A stretch of 64,000 nucleotides of DNA from Legionella birminghamensis (GCF_900452515.1 NZ_UGNW01000001.1:1674001-1738000); one strand, 5' to 3'. Numbered from the stretch's first letter, positions 35,741 through 46,050 are shown. Made by a program: numbers and translations. The notes: a model not told the origin generated them from the sequence alone.

Positions 35741-36091
35741 GGACCCCGTGGTCTTCGCCACGGGGAGTCGCATCACATTCCCACGGCGAGGAGCAACCGC
35801 ATTCCCACGGCGAGGAGCAACCGCATTCCCACGGCGAAGAGCAGCCGTATTCCCGCGGCGAGGAGCAGCCGTATTCCCGCGGCGAGGAGCAACCATATTC
35901 CCTCGGCGAGGAGCAACCATATTCCCGCGGCGAGGAGCAACCATATTCCCGCGGCGAAGAGCAGCCGTATTCCCGCGGCGAGGAGCAGCCGTATTCCCGC
36001 GGCGAGGAGCAACCATATTCCCTCGGCGAGGAGCAACCATATTCCTGCGGCGAGGAGCAGCCGTATTCCCGCGGCTTTGACCGCGGGACCC
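35741..36091. repeat. Palindromic repeat element E3 with inward-facing ends
   Basis: Left palindrome CCCCGTGG/CCACGGGG at 35744-35765 and right palindrome TCCCGCGG/CCGCGGGA at 36067-36088 flank a 24-bp tandem array. Orientation is the reverse of E1, E2, E4 and E5: the GATTCG sides face inward. Flanks CAGAGATGG (left) and CCATCTCTG (right) extend the inverted repeat outward. It separates the convergent PqiC-like gene and dacB. Several long open frames here are by-products of the array. Confidence 0.85.
35777..36064. repeat. Tandem array, 12 units of exactly 24 bp
   Basis: Each unit begins ATTCCCGCGGCGAGGAGC with variable end AACCAT, AGCCGT or AACCGC. Variants recur in blocks: the order of the last six bases is repeated with higher-order periodicity, suggesting duplication of multi-unit blocks. 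The unit length is a multiple of three and contains no stop in any of the six frames, so all six are open through the array. Confidence 0.95.
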
Positions 36092-36117
36092 ATCTCTGGG
36101 CACGGCAATCATCCGTA

Positions 36118-37485
36118 TTACTCCCCATAAACTGCCAGTAAAATCTCCTCTTCAAGCGCTTTAGCCACAGCAATCGGTTTATCGACACCGTTAATTATGA
36201 TCGAAAATGCCAGAGGGTTTTTCCCTGGGCGTATGAGAAAACCGGATAAGGACGATACATCATGAAGTGTTCCTGTTTTGGCATAGACAAGCTGATTCAA
36301 AACTGTTTTATTCATACGTGCTTTGAGGCTGCCAGTACTTCCTGATTGGGGCAATGCGTTTAACAGGATACTGCGTAATTCCTCATTTTGATATAAATCT
36401 GTCAGCAAGTTAACCATTTGTTCTGCTGTCACCAGATTGTAGCGGGTACCTACGCCGTCATAAACTGAAATCTTATTCACATCAACCTGGGTATTTTTAC
36501 TAAGGATCTGCTTTATTGCGAAAACACCCTGCTTATAAGACCCCTCGCCAGTCACACGATAACCTAGTTCCTTGGTAAGGCTGTTGGCGTAAAGATTATC
36601 TGATTCAAGAAGCATGTGAGTAACCAACTGTGTTAAACCAGGCGATTCCAGCCGGGATATTGTTTTAGCATCCGCCGGCACTTTACCAGTGATGATATGC
36701 CCTTTTAGAATGATATGCTTCTGCTTCAAATAGTCTCGGATAAGTTCCTTGGCTCTGCCAACAGGCTCTGGAATAGCCAATTTCATTAATAAAGGATCTT
36801 TGTATTGAGTCAGGCAGCCATATAATTTCAAAGTATTACCCGTCAGCACATCAATATTCATATTGCAGTGATTTTTTTCAGTTTGAGCCGATACACTACG
36901 CACTTCATTAATAATGTGTATCGGGTTATTAGGTGACTGCGATTTAATCTGGACAGGTTTTCCCAACTCCTTCGCACTGATGAATTTAAATGCCACTGCA
37001 TTTTCATCGAGAATTGCAGCGGTGTCCGGTGCAGCATAATACCAGCCCAAATCATCAAAGGAGGTTCCACTGGGATAATACGGCGGTTTAAAATGGGAGA
37101 CATCGACAATCAGATCGCCCTTTATGTTTTTGGGCAGTTTTGCAAGCAGCAATGTCAAATCATTGCTGGTCAATGAGGGCGAGCCGTTAAAAACAATATA
37201 TACATCATCCCCTTTGCTCATTAATCGTGTTTCAAATTTATAGCCAGGACTTAATTGATACAGTGCTGCAGCAGCTGTCAACAGCTTCATACTGCTAGCT
37301 GGTGCCAATAATTTTTCAGCATTCCTGCTGTATACAACTTCGTTGGATTTCAGATCTTTTACCAGAACAGCCACAGTAGCCTGGGGTAATTTTTTTTGAA
37401 TCAGCTGTTCGATCTTGTTATTGGACTCTGCATAAAGCGCAGAAGTAAATAATAGAAAAGTGCTGAATATAATGGCAATCCGCAC
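36118..37485 (-). CDS. dacB: D-alanyl-D-alanine carboxypeptidase/endopeptidase, PBP4 type
   Basis: 455 aa, periplasmic. Signal peptide MRIAIIFSTFLLFTSALYA. Penicillin-binding (peptidase S13) motifs: SSMK (64-67, nucleophile Ser 64), SDN (295-297), KTG (403-405). The large domain inserted between SxxK and SDN (about 95-290) is typical of PBP4. It trims or cuts D-Ala cross-links in peptidoglycan. The second-to-last loop DGVGTRYN stands where DGSGLSRxN is usual, a mild deviation. Follows the small gene 37513-37923 by 27 bp in the same direction and is bounded downstream by E3. Confidence 0.9.
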   Translation of the reverse strand: MRIAIIFSTFLLFTSALYAESNNKIEQLIQKKLPQATVAVLVKDLKSNEVVYSRNAEKLLAPASSMKLLTAAAALYQLSPGYKFETRLMSKGDDVYIVFNGSPSLTSNDLTLLLAKLPKNIKGDLIVDVSHFKPPYYPSGTSFDDLGWYYAAPDTAAILDENAVAFKFISAKELGKPVQIKSQSPNNPIHIINEVRSVSAQTEKNHCNMNIDVLTGNTLKLYGCLTQYKDPLLMKLAIPEPVGRAKELIRDYLKQKHIILKGHIITGKVPADAKTISRLESPGLTQLVTHMLLESDNLYANSLTKELGYRVTGEGSYKQGVFAIKQILSKNTQVDVNKISVYDGVGTRYNLVTAEQMVNLLTDLYQNEELRSILLNALPQSGSTGSLKARMNKTVLNQLVYAKTGTLHDVSSLSGFLIRPGKNPLAFSIIINGVDKPIAVAKALEEEILLAVYGE

Positions 37486-37512
37486 ATTGACCTCCTTTCA
37501 AAATAATGAGTG

Positions 37513-37923
37513 TTAGACAGTCGGCGCCGTGGCTGCCGGTGCTACAGGTTCTTTAGACACCTCTGCAGTGCCCATTCCCAAAGCAAGAAATCCATTGTAT
37601 CCCATTTCCAGTAATAGATAGGCCTTGCATAGAGAGTGCTCATCGGTCACACATTCCTGGCCTTCAAAATAAAGGGCAATAAGCAATCCAATCTGGGATA
37701 AGGCAATTCCAGCCTCCAATCCATTCAGAATCTTTTCACTCAGATGTGTTGAAGTGCAAAACATCGTATAAAGAGATGATCCGGCTTGCACTATTTTTGT
37801 TGGGATTGAAGTGACATCGGTATTGCTGATTGCTTTTTCCACAACCGTCGCAAAAGCAGAAATTTTTTGGCTCTGGCGATGCGTTGATGAAGACTTATAG
37901 TACTCTGAAAACCACCCTGACAT
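37513..37923 (-). CDS. Unknown 136-aa protein with hydrophobic segments
   Basis: Residues ~66-83 (GLEAGIALSQIGLLIALYF) and ~100-118 (YLLLEMGYNGFLALGMG) are hydrophobic; the first 60 residues are polar, and two Cys lie in the loop between them (QECVTDEHSLCKAY). The C-terminus is Ala/Pro/Thr-rich. The predicted start has AGGAG within AATTCTCCTG read on the minus strand. No family recognised. It precedes dacB by 27 bp and may share its transcript. Confidence 0.55.
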   Translation of the reverse strand: MSGWFSEYYKSSSTHRQSQKISAFATVVEKAISNTDVTSIPTKIVQAGSSLYTMFCTSTHLSEKILNGLEAGIALSQIGLLIALYFEGQECVTDEHSLCKAYLLLEMGYNGFLALGMGTAEVSKEPVAPAATAPTV

Positions 37924-38069
37924 TGCTTAATTCTCCTGAAACTGCAGGTCAGCCACTATACTATGTTTTCCTGGAAAAACTCAATTTCGCTTTCATGATA
38001 CAGATGCCCTATAATTAAATACCGTCTTTGTGAAGAAAGTGAAACATTCAGAATAGTGGTCCTTCGCAT

Positions 38070-38084
38070 GGCTCGCAATGACGG
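38070..38084. repeat. Fragment of a CATTGCGAG-type dispersed repeat
   Basis: GGCTCGCAATGACGG is the inverse of the CCGTCATTGCGAGCC sequence that recurs in many gamma-proteobacterial genomes; a fuller degenerate copy is at 41601-41680. Its ATG (38078) produces the longest frame of the RtcB gene by accident. Confidence 0.5.
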
Positions 38085-38125
38085 CAGTTCATCTTTGTAA
38101 ACACGTATTTCACAGTAAGAATTCA

Positions 38126-39337
38126 ATGACCGTTAATTATAATTTGATCGAAACATCTGGAGTCCCCATTAAAGCCTGGACCCGTGGGGTTGCCTTTGAA
38201 AAAGAAGCGCAGGAACAATTGGAAAGACTGGCCAGATTGCCGTTTATTTACCGCTGGATTTCAGTGATGCCTGATGTGCATTGCGGAAAAGGCTCCACTA
38301 TTGGTACCGTTCTCCCTACCTTAAAAGCAGTAATCCCTGCCGCTGTTGGGGTCGATATTGGCTGTGGAATGATGGCTTGTAAAACGGATTTGTGCGCCAC
38401 AGATCTTCCTGATAACTTACAGTTGCTGCGTTCTGAAATAGAACAGTCAATTCCACATGGCAGCCAGCCGGGGAAAACGATTGGTCAATGGAAATCAATT
38501 TCCTCTCTGATATCAGCGCACTGGCTTCCCCTGGAAAATCGCTTTAAGCAGCTATGCGAACGCCATCCACGCATTAAAAATAGCAATAATATTAACCAAT
38601 TAGGCACGTTAGGCGGGGGCAATCACTTTATCGAAATTTGCCTCGACGAGGAACAGAATGTATGGTTAATGCTTCACAGCGGTTCCCGCGGTGTCGGCAA
38701 TGTAATTGGCACTTATTTTATAGAATTGGCCAAACAGGACATGCAGCGGCTGGGTGTGTATTTACCGGATAGTGATATGGCCTATTTATCTGAAGGCAGC
38801 CGTTATTTTGATGATTATCTCATGGCAGTTTACTGGGCACAGGATTTTGCCAGGGCAAATAGGGAACTTATGATGACCGCATTAATCACCAGCCTTTCCC
38901 GAGTGCTTAATCGCCCGGTAAAAACAAATTTATTTGCTGTTAATTGCCATCATAATTATGTACAGATCGAAGAACATTTTAACCGTAAGGTGTATTTAAC
39001 ACGCAAAGGAACTGTATCCGCTAAAAAAGGCGAATATGGAATTATTCCCGGAAGTATGGGCGCAAAATCATTCATTGTGCGAGGATTAGGAAATCCCGAT
39101 AGCTTCCACAGCTGCAGTCACGGCGCTGGACGCCTGATGTCTCGTACAAAAGCCAAAAAAAGCATTTCACTCTCAGAACACAGGCAATCACTTGTTGATG
39201 TGGAATGCAGAAAAAATGAATCAACTTTGGACGAAACTCCTTCAGCCTATAAAAACATTGAGAAAGTGATGGAGGCACAGAATGATTTGGTCGAAATTAT
39301 TTTCACCTTAAAGCAAATCCTGTGTGTAAAAGGTTAA
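38126..39337 (+). CDS. rtcB: RNA-splicing ligase RtcB
   Basis: 404 aa from the ATG at 38126, which matches the family N-terminus (MTVNYNLIETSGVPIKAWTRGV); the upstream ATG at 38078 lies in a dispersed repeat. Conserved blocks: MPDVHCGKGSTIGTVLPT, VGVDIGCGMMA, GTLGGGNHFIEIC, HSGSRGVGN, NCHHNYVQ, and RKGTVSAKKGEYGIIPGSMGAKSFIVRGLGN with the guanylylated His in the FHSCSHGAGR segment. It joins 2',3'-cyclic-phosphate and 5'-OH RNA ends using GTP and Mn2+. There is no neighbouring rtcA or rtcR and no archease gene, so regulation and partners differ from E. coli. Confidence 0.92.
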   Translation: MTVNYNLIETSGVPIKAWTRGVAFEKEAQEQLERLARLPFIYRWISVMPDVHCGKGSTIGTVLPTLKAVIPAAVGVDIGCGMMACKTDLCATDLPDNLQLLRSEIEQSIPHGSQPGKTIGQWKSISSLISAHWLPLENRFKQLCERHPRIKNSNNINQLGTLGGGNHFIEICLDEEQNVWLMLHSGSRGVGNVIGTYFIELAKQDMQRLGVYLPDSDMAYLSEGSRYFDDYLMAVYWAQDFARANRELMMTALITSLSRVLNRPVKTNLFAVNCHHNYVQIEEHFNRKVYLTRKGTVSAKKGEYGIIPGSMGAKSFIVRGLGNPDSFHSCSHGAGRLMSRTKAKKSISLSEHRQSLVDVECRKNESTLDETPSAYKNIEKVMEAQNDLVEIIFTLKQILCVKG

Positions 39338-39442
39338 ATCTTTTCTGTGTTAAGGCAATTTTTCTAGCTGGCGATCGCAGCTACAAAGCCCGAGATGATA
39401 CTGATATAATCAAACAGGATATTCAACTTTTGAGGCTTTGCC

Positions 39443-41596
39443 ATGGAACCATCCCGGGACGGTCAACCCCCTATAAAAAAATGCTGTCATTCTCACCAAC
39501 AAACTACTCCTATTAAAGCGCCTCCAGGGTCAATATACACCTGCCCCATGCATCCTGAAATTCAACAAAGCACCCCAGGCAGCTGTCCAATCTGCGGCAT
39601 GGCTCTGGAGCCCCTGACACTTAGTCTCGAACCACAGGAGAATATTGAATATCAGGACATGAAGAAGCGTTTTCTTATTGCTCTTATTGGCACAATTCCC
39701 GTATTTATTGTTGCAATGTCCGAACACTTCATTTCCTGGAAACTGTCCCCAACAATATCAGCCTGGCTACAGGCAATATTGACCAGTATCGTCGTTTTAT
39801 ACTGTGGCTGGCCTTTTTTTCTTCGTGGCTGGCAATCATTTAAAACAGGCCATCTCAATATGTTTAGCCTTATTAGCATCGGCACTGGAGCAGCCTGGAT
39901 ATATAGCATGGCAGCCCTTATTGTTCCAAACGGGTTCCCTGTAAAGCTTTATACAGCAGCAGGATACCCCCCATTGTATTTTGAAGCAGCAGCAGTCATT
40001 ACCACACTGGTTATTTTAGGACAGCTAATGGAATTAAAAGCGCGCGCAGAGACAAGCACAGCCATTCGCAGCCTCCTGTCCCTAAGCCCGGCGACAGCCC
40101 ATCGTTTGAAAGAGGGTAATGAAGAAGAAATCCCTCTGGATCAGATTGCAATGGATGACATGCTCCGCGTTAAACCTGGAGAGAAAATTCCTGTGGATGG
40201 CGTAATCATCAGCGGGCAAAGCTATGTGGATGAATCAATGCTCACTGGCGAAGCGATACCCGTTGAAAAAGTCGGCAATAGCGAAGTGATTGGCGCTACC
40301 CTCAATCAAAATGGCAGTTTTATTATGAAAGCAACACGAGTCGGCGCTGACACCTTGCTTTCTCGAATAATCACCCTGGTAAGTGAGGCACAGCGCAGCC
40401 GGGCTCCAATTCAGGGACTTGCTGATCTGGTGTCTGCCTGGTTTGTTCCACTGGTAATTGCGATAAGTATCGCTGCTTTTATAGGGTGGCTTTTCTTTGG
40501 GCCTGAACCAGCACTGAGCTATGCCCTTTTATCGGCAATCTCGGTATTAATTATTGCCTGTCCCTGTGCGCTTGGATTGGCGACGCCAATGTCAATTATG
40601 GTTGGTGTCGGTGAAGCAGCAAAACGAGGTATCTTAATTAAAAACGCTAAAGCCCTGGAGATAATGAGTAAAATAGATACGCTGGTGGTTGATAAAACAG
40701 GTACCCTGACAGAGGGAAAACCCAGCCTGGTGGAAATCATATCACTCTCTGAAGCGACCGAAAATCAATTACTTGCCATGGCGGCAGCCCTCGAATCTTC
40801 CAGTGAACATCCTCTGGCCCATGCGATTATCACAGCAGCTAAAGCGCGATCTTTAACCTTGCCAGAGGTTCAGGATTTCGAAGCAATTCCCGGCGAAGGT
40901 GTACGCGGAATCATAAATGGACAAGCGATAAGTATCGGTAATAATCGACTAGTTGACACGGCTTCCGAATATAGCAATTCGCATCAGAAAGAAGCGATCT
41001 GTATCTATATGGCATTAGATCGCAAACCGGTTGCTGTTTTCGCCATTGCTGATGCAATCAAACCCAATAGCAGTGACCTTGTCGCTGCATTAAAAGGGCG
41101 TGGCATTACGGTCATTATGCTTACTGGCGATCGCCAGAAAACAGCACAGGCAGTTGCTGAAAAGCTTGAAATTGAAAATGTTATTTCCAATGTTTTACCT
41201 CAAGACAAAAGCAAGGTGATAAGCGGTTTGCAATCAGAACATCGCATCGTGGCCATGGCTGGCGATGGGATAAATGACTCTATCGCCTTGAACCAGGCGG
41301 ACGTTGGCATCGCCATGGGAACTGGCAGTGAAATAGCCATCGAAAGTGCTGACTTAACCTTGTTAAAAGGTGATTTGGCGGGCATTTTAAAGGCCTATGA
41401 TCTTTCCAAATCCACGGTCAGAAATATTAAACAGAATTTGTTTTTTGCTTTTATTTATAATGCTTTGGGCGTTCCGATTGCCGCTGGAATACTCTATCCA
41501 TTGACGGGTACACTGCTTAATCCTATGATTGCAGCCGCAGCGATGTCCCTGAGTTCGGTATCAGTAATTATTAATGCGCTAAGACTACGAAGCTAG
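39443..41596 (+). CDS. copA: Copper-transporting P1B-type ATPase
   Basis: 717 aa inner-membrane pump exporting Cu(I). N-terminus: a Cys/His-rich start (KKCCHSHQ) and a heavy-metal-binding segment [27 protein letters not shown] (31-57), instead of the usual GMTCxxC ferredoxin-like domains. Eight membrane segments; metal-binding CPC in [13 protein letters not shown] (~370); phosphorylation DKTGTLTEG (~415); [14 protein letters not shown]; and hinge GDGINDS. A TATAAT at 39405-39410 could be its promoter -10. No CueR-like operator or regulator gene is seen. Confidence 0.92.
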   Translation: MEPSRDGQPPIKKCCHSHQQTTPIKAPPGSIYTCPMHPEIQQSTPGSCPICGMALEPLTLSLEPQENIEYQDMKKRFLIALIGTIPVFIVAMSEHFISWKLSPTISAWLQAILTSIVVLYCGWPFFLRGWQSFKTGHLNMFSLISIGTGAAWIYSMAALIVPNGFPVKLYTAAGYPPLYFEAAAVITTLVILGQLMELKARAETSTAIRSLLSLSPATAHRLKEGNEEEIPLDQIAMDDMLRVKPGEKIPVDGVIISGQSYVDESMLTGEAIPVEKVGNSEVIGATLNQNGSFIMKATRVGADTLLSRIITLVSEAQRSRAPIQGLADLVSAWFVPLVIAISIAAFIGWLFFGPEPALSYALLSAISVLIIACPCALGLATPMSIMVGVGEAAKRGILIKNAKALEIMSKIDTLVVDKTGTLTEGKPSLVEIISLSEATENQLLAMAAALESSSEHPLAHAIITAAKARSLTLPEVQDFEAIPGEGVRGIINGQAISIGNNRLVDTASEYSNSHQKEAICIYMALDRKPVAVFAIADAIKPNSSDLVAALKGRGITVIMLTGDRQKTAQAVAEKLEIENVISNVLPQDKSKVISGLQSEHRIVAMAGDGINDSIALNQADVGIAMGTGSEIAIESADLTLLKGDLAGILKAYDLSKSTVRNIKQNLFFAFIYNALGVPIAAGILYPLTGTLLNPMIAAAAMSLSSVSVIINALRLRS

Positions 41597-41600
41597 CCAT

Positions 41601-41680
41601 CATTGCGAGCCTTGGCGTTAAGAATCCAGATCGAAGCTTCGTGCAGGCATGGTTCTGGATTGCCTCACTTTGTTCGCAAA
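41601..41680. repeat. Degenerate CATTGCGAG...GGATTGCC inverted repeat
   Basis: CATCATTGCGAG opens the element and TCTGGATTGCC...TTCGCAAAGC closes it; AATCCAGA (41623-41630) pairs with TCTGGATT (41654-41661), with GAAGCTTC inside. It resembles the dispersed repeat of the form GTCATTGCGAGCGAAGC...GCAATCC. It separates the convergent copA and the large unknown gene 41687-44197 and may end transcription from both sides. Confidence 0.6.
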
Positions 41681-41686
41681 GCCGAT

Positions 41687-44197
41687 CTAGGAGGGAGATG
41701 GAGCTTGTGGCTCAGGTTCAGCTTCCACACCCTCTTCTCTTACCGCCTTCACTTCAGCTTTGAAGTTCAAAAATGAAATTGTGTTCTTCACAGTTGAAAC
41801 ACTATGCTGTGCGGGTTCTTCTTTGGGTTTCAGGAAGGATATATAGTTTCCTATCCAGGCCAGTAATTTCTGGATTTGGCGGCCAAGCCAGCTTTTACTG
41901 GTCGATGATAAGTGATTCTCTGCGTTTTCGACCAGATTCCTGGCTGTCTGCTTGAACTCATTGAGATCCTTTTTATCATGCGACTCCCCCGTAAAATACA
42001 CCATGCCATGCATGGTTAGATTATCGGCCATGTTTTTAATAATCGCCCTATCGGCATTTGAGACTAGGGGGGATTCAGCCTGCATTCTTAAGTCGGCAAT
42101 TGCTGTAAAAAAGGCACGCTGGTTTTCTTCTTCCCGTTCAAAATGAAGGACATCATTGACCGAATGCATCGGAAAAATATTATATTGCTGCGCTAATGCT
42201 GCCAGGGAATGTTTCAGCGGAATCTTAGCGGCAATCAGCGCTTCCTGCATAGCAATGTCGTGATCCAGAATTGTATTTTTGTAGATAGCAGTAAACTCAT
42301 TTTTTTCTTTATCAGGCAGCCCATCTACCAGACTCATTAAATGAGCAATCAGTACTCTGCAGCCTAATTTAGAGGGAATTTCTTTACTTTGTAAATCATC
42401 AAGCATCACCAGATGTGTAATTAGTTGCTCAAACACAGGAGAGTTGCTCACTGCGAAGTCACTAAACTGGCTTAATTTTACCAGAATCGATTTGATGTTT
42501 TCCTCAGGGATACTGGCGTAATCAGGATAAGTCTGCTTCCAGAGCCCAACCATCTTTTCCAGTTTCCAGGCGTTCTCCGGCTTCTCAATGCCTTTGGCAT
42601 TTGTCATCAGAGCATCCAATACTTCACCTGCTGTTAAGAGTTTGCCCACTACATCCAAATATTTTTTTAAACCAGCTTCATTGGCAAAAGGAATTCTTTG
42701 CAGGGCATCATATTTCCAGACAAGAGCATCTTCTTTCGGAGATGGCATAAGCTTCTTTTGATTCTGTATCAAACTGCTAATAACAATTTCTCCATTTTCC
42801 AGAAATGATTTAATCTCAGGGTTTTCACTTAAAAATCCAGGAAGCGCCTGGGGATTGTTATTTTCAAGAAAGTCGCGGAGAGTTAAATTCTTTTTAGCCA
42901 ATTCATCTTCCATACCGTGTAAAAAGCCCATAATCGATTCAGCATGATCCGGAACAATGCCTTTTAAACGCTGCGCAAAAAGATCGCGATCAAAACGGTA
43001 GAAACCCAGCAAGGTATCAATTTTTGGAAACTGATAAGGAACAAGCGGTTTAAGCACAGGCTGATTATTGATCTTAAATGCTTGCTCAGTCATCAATTGA
43101 GTCATGAATTCCTTCGCTGCCTCATCACCCTTAAAATGAACCAGATCATTACGCTTCCAGACCCCTTCTTCTTTGTTAAATGTAAAATCAATACGCAATG
43201 AGCAGTCGATGGTATGAATTAATGTTTTCCTGTCATCGTAAAACTCCATATTTTTAACAATAACAGTTTGGGCAAGCTCATCCCCTTCCTTGCTAATGTC
43301 CCATACTATTGAATCGGTATTCCATTGAACAAATATCCCCCTCTCCGATAATTGCTCGTGAATTGCCGCCCCCTGCTGCGGGCTGATAAAGCAGTTTGCT
43401 GCGTAATAAATATGCTGTGATTGTGCTTTAATGAGCTTTTCTGCTTCATCTTCCGAAATATCCAAAGCTGTTGCAATTTGCCCAGCTAGGGCAGAATTCT
43501 TTTCCAGATCTAGCTTTTGTCCATTAATCGTCAGATTTCTTTCCAAGTCCTTTAGCATCTGGGGTTTATCATTTTCCTTAATTTCGGCTATTTCTTCTAA
43601 ATTACGACGATTATTCAGTAATTGTGGATTCTGTGTTGCAGCAATAGAGATATCATCATAGCCAATTTTATTTATAAATCGCTGCCTAACCGCTAGCAAT
43701 TGTGTTTTCAGGTTGTCTATGGATTGAACAGGCTTCAATTCACTGTAGATAGCGTGTGGAGCTTCAACAGTGCAGACAGGGCCCATTGCGTTCCATGCCT
43801 CAAACTCGGGGCTATTGGTTGACCCTCCGGAGGCTATGAAGTCTGTAGGCATCTTCGTTTCGAATAGTTCTGCTGGTCCTGAAAAAAATAAGCCATAGAG
43901 AACAAATTGGTCGCGTGAACTAAGTGCATCGTCTTTTGGTAGATTTTTTAAAAATTCATCAATTCGGGAATCAAATCCATAGCCTTCTTTCAAATTGCCA
44001 TTGGAGTCAAAATAAAGGCCTAACTTAGGATCAGTGATCTTGATTTTACTCGTACCATTCCAAAGCCCTTTGGGGCCGTCAATAGCCTTAGCCATTAATG
44101 CGGGGTCATCTATGGTTTTTAAAATTAAATCAATTAACTCAACTGCTGTAGTGAGTTTCATTTCTTTTTGAGTTTTCTCTGGCATTTTCATACACAT
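41687..44197 (-). CDS. Large unknown protein with acidic C-terminus, effector candidate
   Basis: 836 aa, no signal peptide or membrane segment, no recognised domain. Mostly helical with alternating charged and Leu-rich stretches. The region ~240-330 (NGQKLDLEKNSALAGQIATALDISEDEAEKLIKAQ) and around 290-350 (FVQWNTDSIVWDISKEGDELAQTVIV) suggests a mixed domain that may recognise a small fold. The last ~40 residues are Glu- and Pro-rich (EEGVEAEPEPQAPSPS), like the E-block near the end of Dot/Icm substrates. This is only compositional evidence. Alone; E4 lies upstream of its start. Confidence 0.62.
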   Translation of the reverse strand: MCMKMPEKTQKEMKLTTAVELIDLILKTIDDPALMAKAIDGPKGLWNGTSKIKITDPKLGLYFDSNGNLKEGYGFDSRIDEFLKNLPKDDALSSRDQFVLYGLFFSGPAELFETKMPTDFIASGGSTNSPEFEAWNAMGPVCTVEAPHAIYSELKPVQSIDNLKTQLLAVRQRFINKIGYDDISIAATQNPQLLNNRRNLEEIAEIKENDKPQMLKDLERNLTINGQKLDLEKNSALAGQIATALDISEDEAEKLIKAQSQHIYYAANCFISPQQGAAIHEQLSERGIFVQWNTDSIVWDISKEGDELAQTVIVKNMEFYDDRKTLIHTIDCSLRIDFTFNKEEGVWKRNDLVHFKGDEAAKEFMTQLMTEQAFKINNQPVLKPLVPYQFPKIDTLLGFYRFDRDLFAQRLKGIVPDHAESIMGFLHGMEDELAKKNLTLRDFLENNNPQALPGFLSENPEIKSFLENGEIVISSLIQNQKKLMPSPKEDALVWKYDALQRIPFANEAGLKKYLDVVGKLLTAGEVLDALMTNAKGIEKPENAWKLEKMVGLWKQTYPDYASIPEENIKSILVKLSQFSDFAVSNSPVFEQLITHLVMLDDLQSKEIPSKLGCRVLIAHLMSLVDGLPDKEKNEFTAIYKNTILDHDIAMQEALIAAKIPLKHSLAALAQQYNIFPMHSVNDVLHFEREEENQRAFFTAIADLRMQAESPLVSNADRAIIKNMADNLTMHGMVYFTGESHDKKDLNEFKQTARNLVENAENHLSSTSKSWLGRQIQKLLAWIGNYISFLKPKEEPAQHSVSTVKNTISFLNFKAEVKAVREEGVEAEPEPQAPSPS

Positions 44198-44368
44198 TAA
44201 CAGGTGTTCATACTGTTAGTTTAATGCATGAGGCTTAAAAGAATGTTAAGTAAGTTGAAATATTTTGATAATTTATTGAACAGAACCAGGCTCACGGATG
44301 CGGGAAAATTTCTTTGATCGCGAACCCGTCCTAAGTTCCATAGCTATCTTCACAAATGCATTAGCTAT

Positions 44369-44620
44369 CGAATCCCCGCGGCAACGACCGCGGGGCCCAC
44401 ACGAAGCCTATTTAGAATACCGATTTTGCTAATTGAAGGATCATATTTGAAAGACTTGTTCCTAACTGCTTTTAATTGCTATCTACGGCAACATTGGATT
44501 TATTGAGAGCATTCAGCCACAAGACATGGGCCCCGCGGTCGATGCCGCGGGGATTCGACTGTATTTATGTGGATAGCTATGGGTCGCCGCCGCGGGGATA
44601 CGGAGCGGGAAAAACATTTA
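44369..44620. repeat. Palindromic repeat element E4
   Basis: Left palindrome ATCCCCGCGGC...GACCGCGGGGCCCAC near 44371-44400; right palindrome GGGCCCCGCGGTC/GATGCCGCGGGGATTCG near 44528-44557; a partial tail unit CGCCGCGGGGATACGG follows at ~44586. The interior shares CACACGRAGCCTATTTAGAA and the pre-palindrome ACATGGGCCCC with E5. TAGCTAT words recur on both sides. It occupies most of the 572-bp gap 44198-44769, which holds no other gene; the neighbours are both on the minus strand. Confidence 0.85.
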
Positions 44621-44769
44621 TGTAGATAGCTATGCCTAAGCTCATAGTTTCTCCGATGTTTGTGACAGAAAAACAAAAAACCACCCCAAGGTAGTTTCTG
44701 ATGTAGACTAAAGATGAAATCGTTCATTCAAAATTGTATTCCCTGCATAGTCCAACCCGTATTGACGAG

Positions 44770-46050
44770 CTATGGATGCCATTTCTGCGGATGTGATTCA
44801 CGCATGATTAATACTGCAATAAGGCTAATCAGAAAACAAAGGGGCATGACCAATAAGGCTTTGTTGTAACTGGCTACAGTATAGATATGAACGCCTCTTA
44901 CATTGATCAGGTCTGCACTTTTGTGAAGGAAGACGCCAACCAGGGGTTGAAACACAGCGCCGCCTATAAGAACCGATAAATTGTTAAATCCGGATGCCGT
45001 ACCGACTAATTCAGGTGGATTATTATCCTTGACCACTGCAAAACTGACCGTCTGCCCACCCGCTCCGAGGCCTAAAAGGAATAAAATAAAATACATCATA
45101 TTAATGCTGGCCTGTGGAACATACAGCAGAAATACGGTGGCGATTAATCCGCAGACAGAACTGATTCCCAAGGCCAGTTTCCGGCTGTAGATTCGATCGC
45201 TAACCCAGCCAAGCAAGGGGCTGCCAACACCAATTCCCAGCCAAATCATACTGCATAAACCCGATGCAGCGATTACTGAAATTTGAAATTTCTGTTGCAG
45301 ATACGGTACCCCCCAAAGGGCAGCAAATACGGCGATTGGCGTCCAGATGGCGCAAGCATATAAACCCGTTATCCAGGTGTAGCGGCGTCCACAAACCTGA
45401 AGCAGGCGGCGCCACTCGTCCCTGAAGCGACGGTTGGAGGGCGATTGCGTCTGCTGATTAGGGTAATCCCTGATGACAAACCAAATCAGCGCTGCCAAGG
45501 CTAACCCTACTCCAGAAAGAATAAAACTGGCAGCCCGCCAACCCACTAATTCAATTAAGGCAGCCAATGGCATTTCACCAAACATAGCCCCTACAGAACT
45601 CATCAACTGGGCAACACCGGCTAAAATAGCGAATTGATGGGGAGGAAACCATCTGGAAAGTAATACCAGTACGCCAATAAAAGAAAAAGCAGAACCGATA
45701 CCGATTAGAAAACGCCCCAGAGCCGCAGTAGTAAGACTGTCAGTTAATGCAAAAAAAAAGGAACCCAGGGCGCAGAGGATTAGCGCATAGGTCATTAGTT
45801 TTCGTGGCCCATAGCGATCAAAAAGCAGTCCCGCAGGCAGCTGCATGGGTGCATAGGCATAGAAATAAAAAGCAGAAACAATCCCAAAACCTGCGGCACC
45901 AACCTGGAAGGTATTCATCATCGGATCAGCCATTACACTGGGGGCTACCTGTAATACAAACTCATACAGATAAAAGCTGGCAGACAATAAAAAAATGATG
46001 TAGGCACTAAATTTATTTGCCTGTTGATAATGGGGATAGTGCGCTGTCAC
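44770..46050 (-). CDS. MFS transporter, 12 membrane segments
   Basis: 426 aa. MFS architecture with the loop 2-3 motif GLLFDRYGPRKLM (~75-87), typical of sugar/organic-anion MFS members and many Legionella transporters, and the cognate loop 8-9 motif GWVSDRIYSRKLALG (~283-297). Its start codon overlaps the anmK stop by 4 bp, so the two are translationally coupled. Because AnmK recycles 1,6-anhydro-N-acetylmuramic acid, uptake of a cell-wall sugar or muropeptide is a reasonable guess, but no substrate can be read from the sequence. Confidence 0.8.
   Translation of the reverse strand: MTAHYPHYQQANKFSAYIIFLLSASFYLYEFVLQVAPSVMADPMMNTFQVGAAGFGIVSAFYFYAYAPMQLPAGLLFDRYGPRKLMTYALILCALGSFFFALTDSLTTAALGRFLIGIGSAFSFIGVLVLLSRWFPPHQFAILAGVAQLMSSVGAMFGEMPLAALIELVGWRAASFILSGVGLALAALIWFVIRDYPNQQTQSPSNRRFRDEWRRLLQVCGRRYTWITGLYACAIWTPIAVFAALWGVPYLQQKFQISVIAASGLCSMIWLGIGVGSPLLGWVSDRIYSRKLALGISSVCGLIATVFLLYVPQASINMMYFILFLLGLGAGGQTVSFAVVKDNNPPELVGTASGFNNLSVLIGGAVFQPLVGVFLHKSADLINVRGVHIYTVASYNKALLVMPLCFLISLIAVLIMRESHPQKWHP

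Noticed and set aside
35741-36091. CRISPR array
   Set aside because: Units are contiguous 24-bp tandem repeats without unique spacers, and no cas gene is present.
35714-36188. Long open frames of 111-156 codons on both strands
   Set aside because: They are made entirely by the 24-bp array, which has no stop in any frame; compositions are pure 8-residue repeats without start signals.
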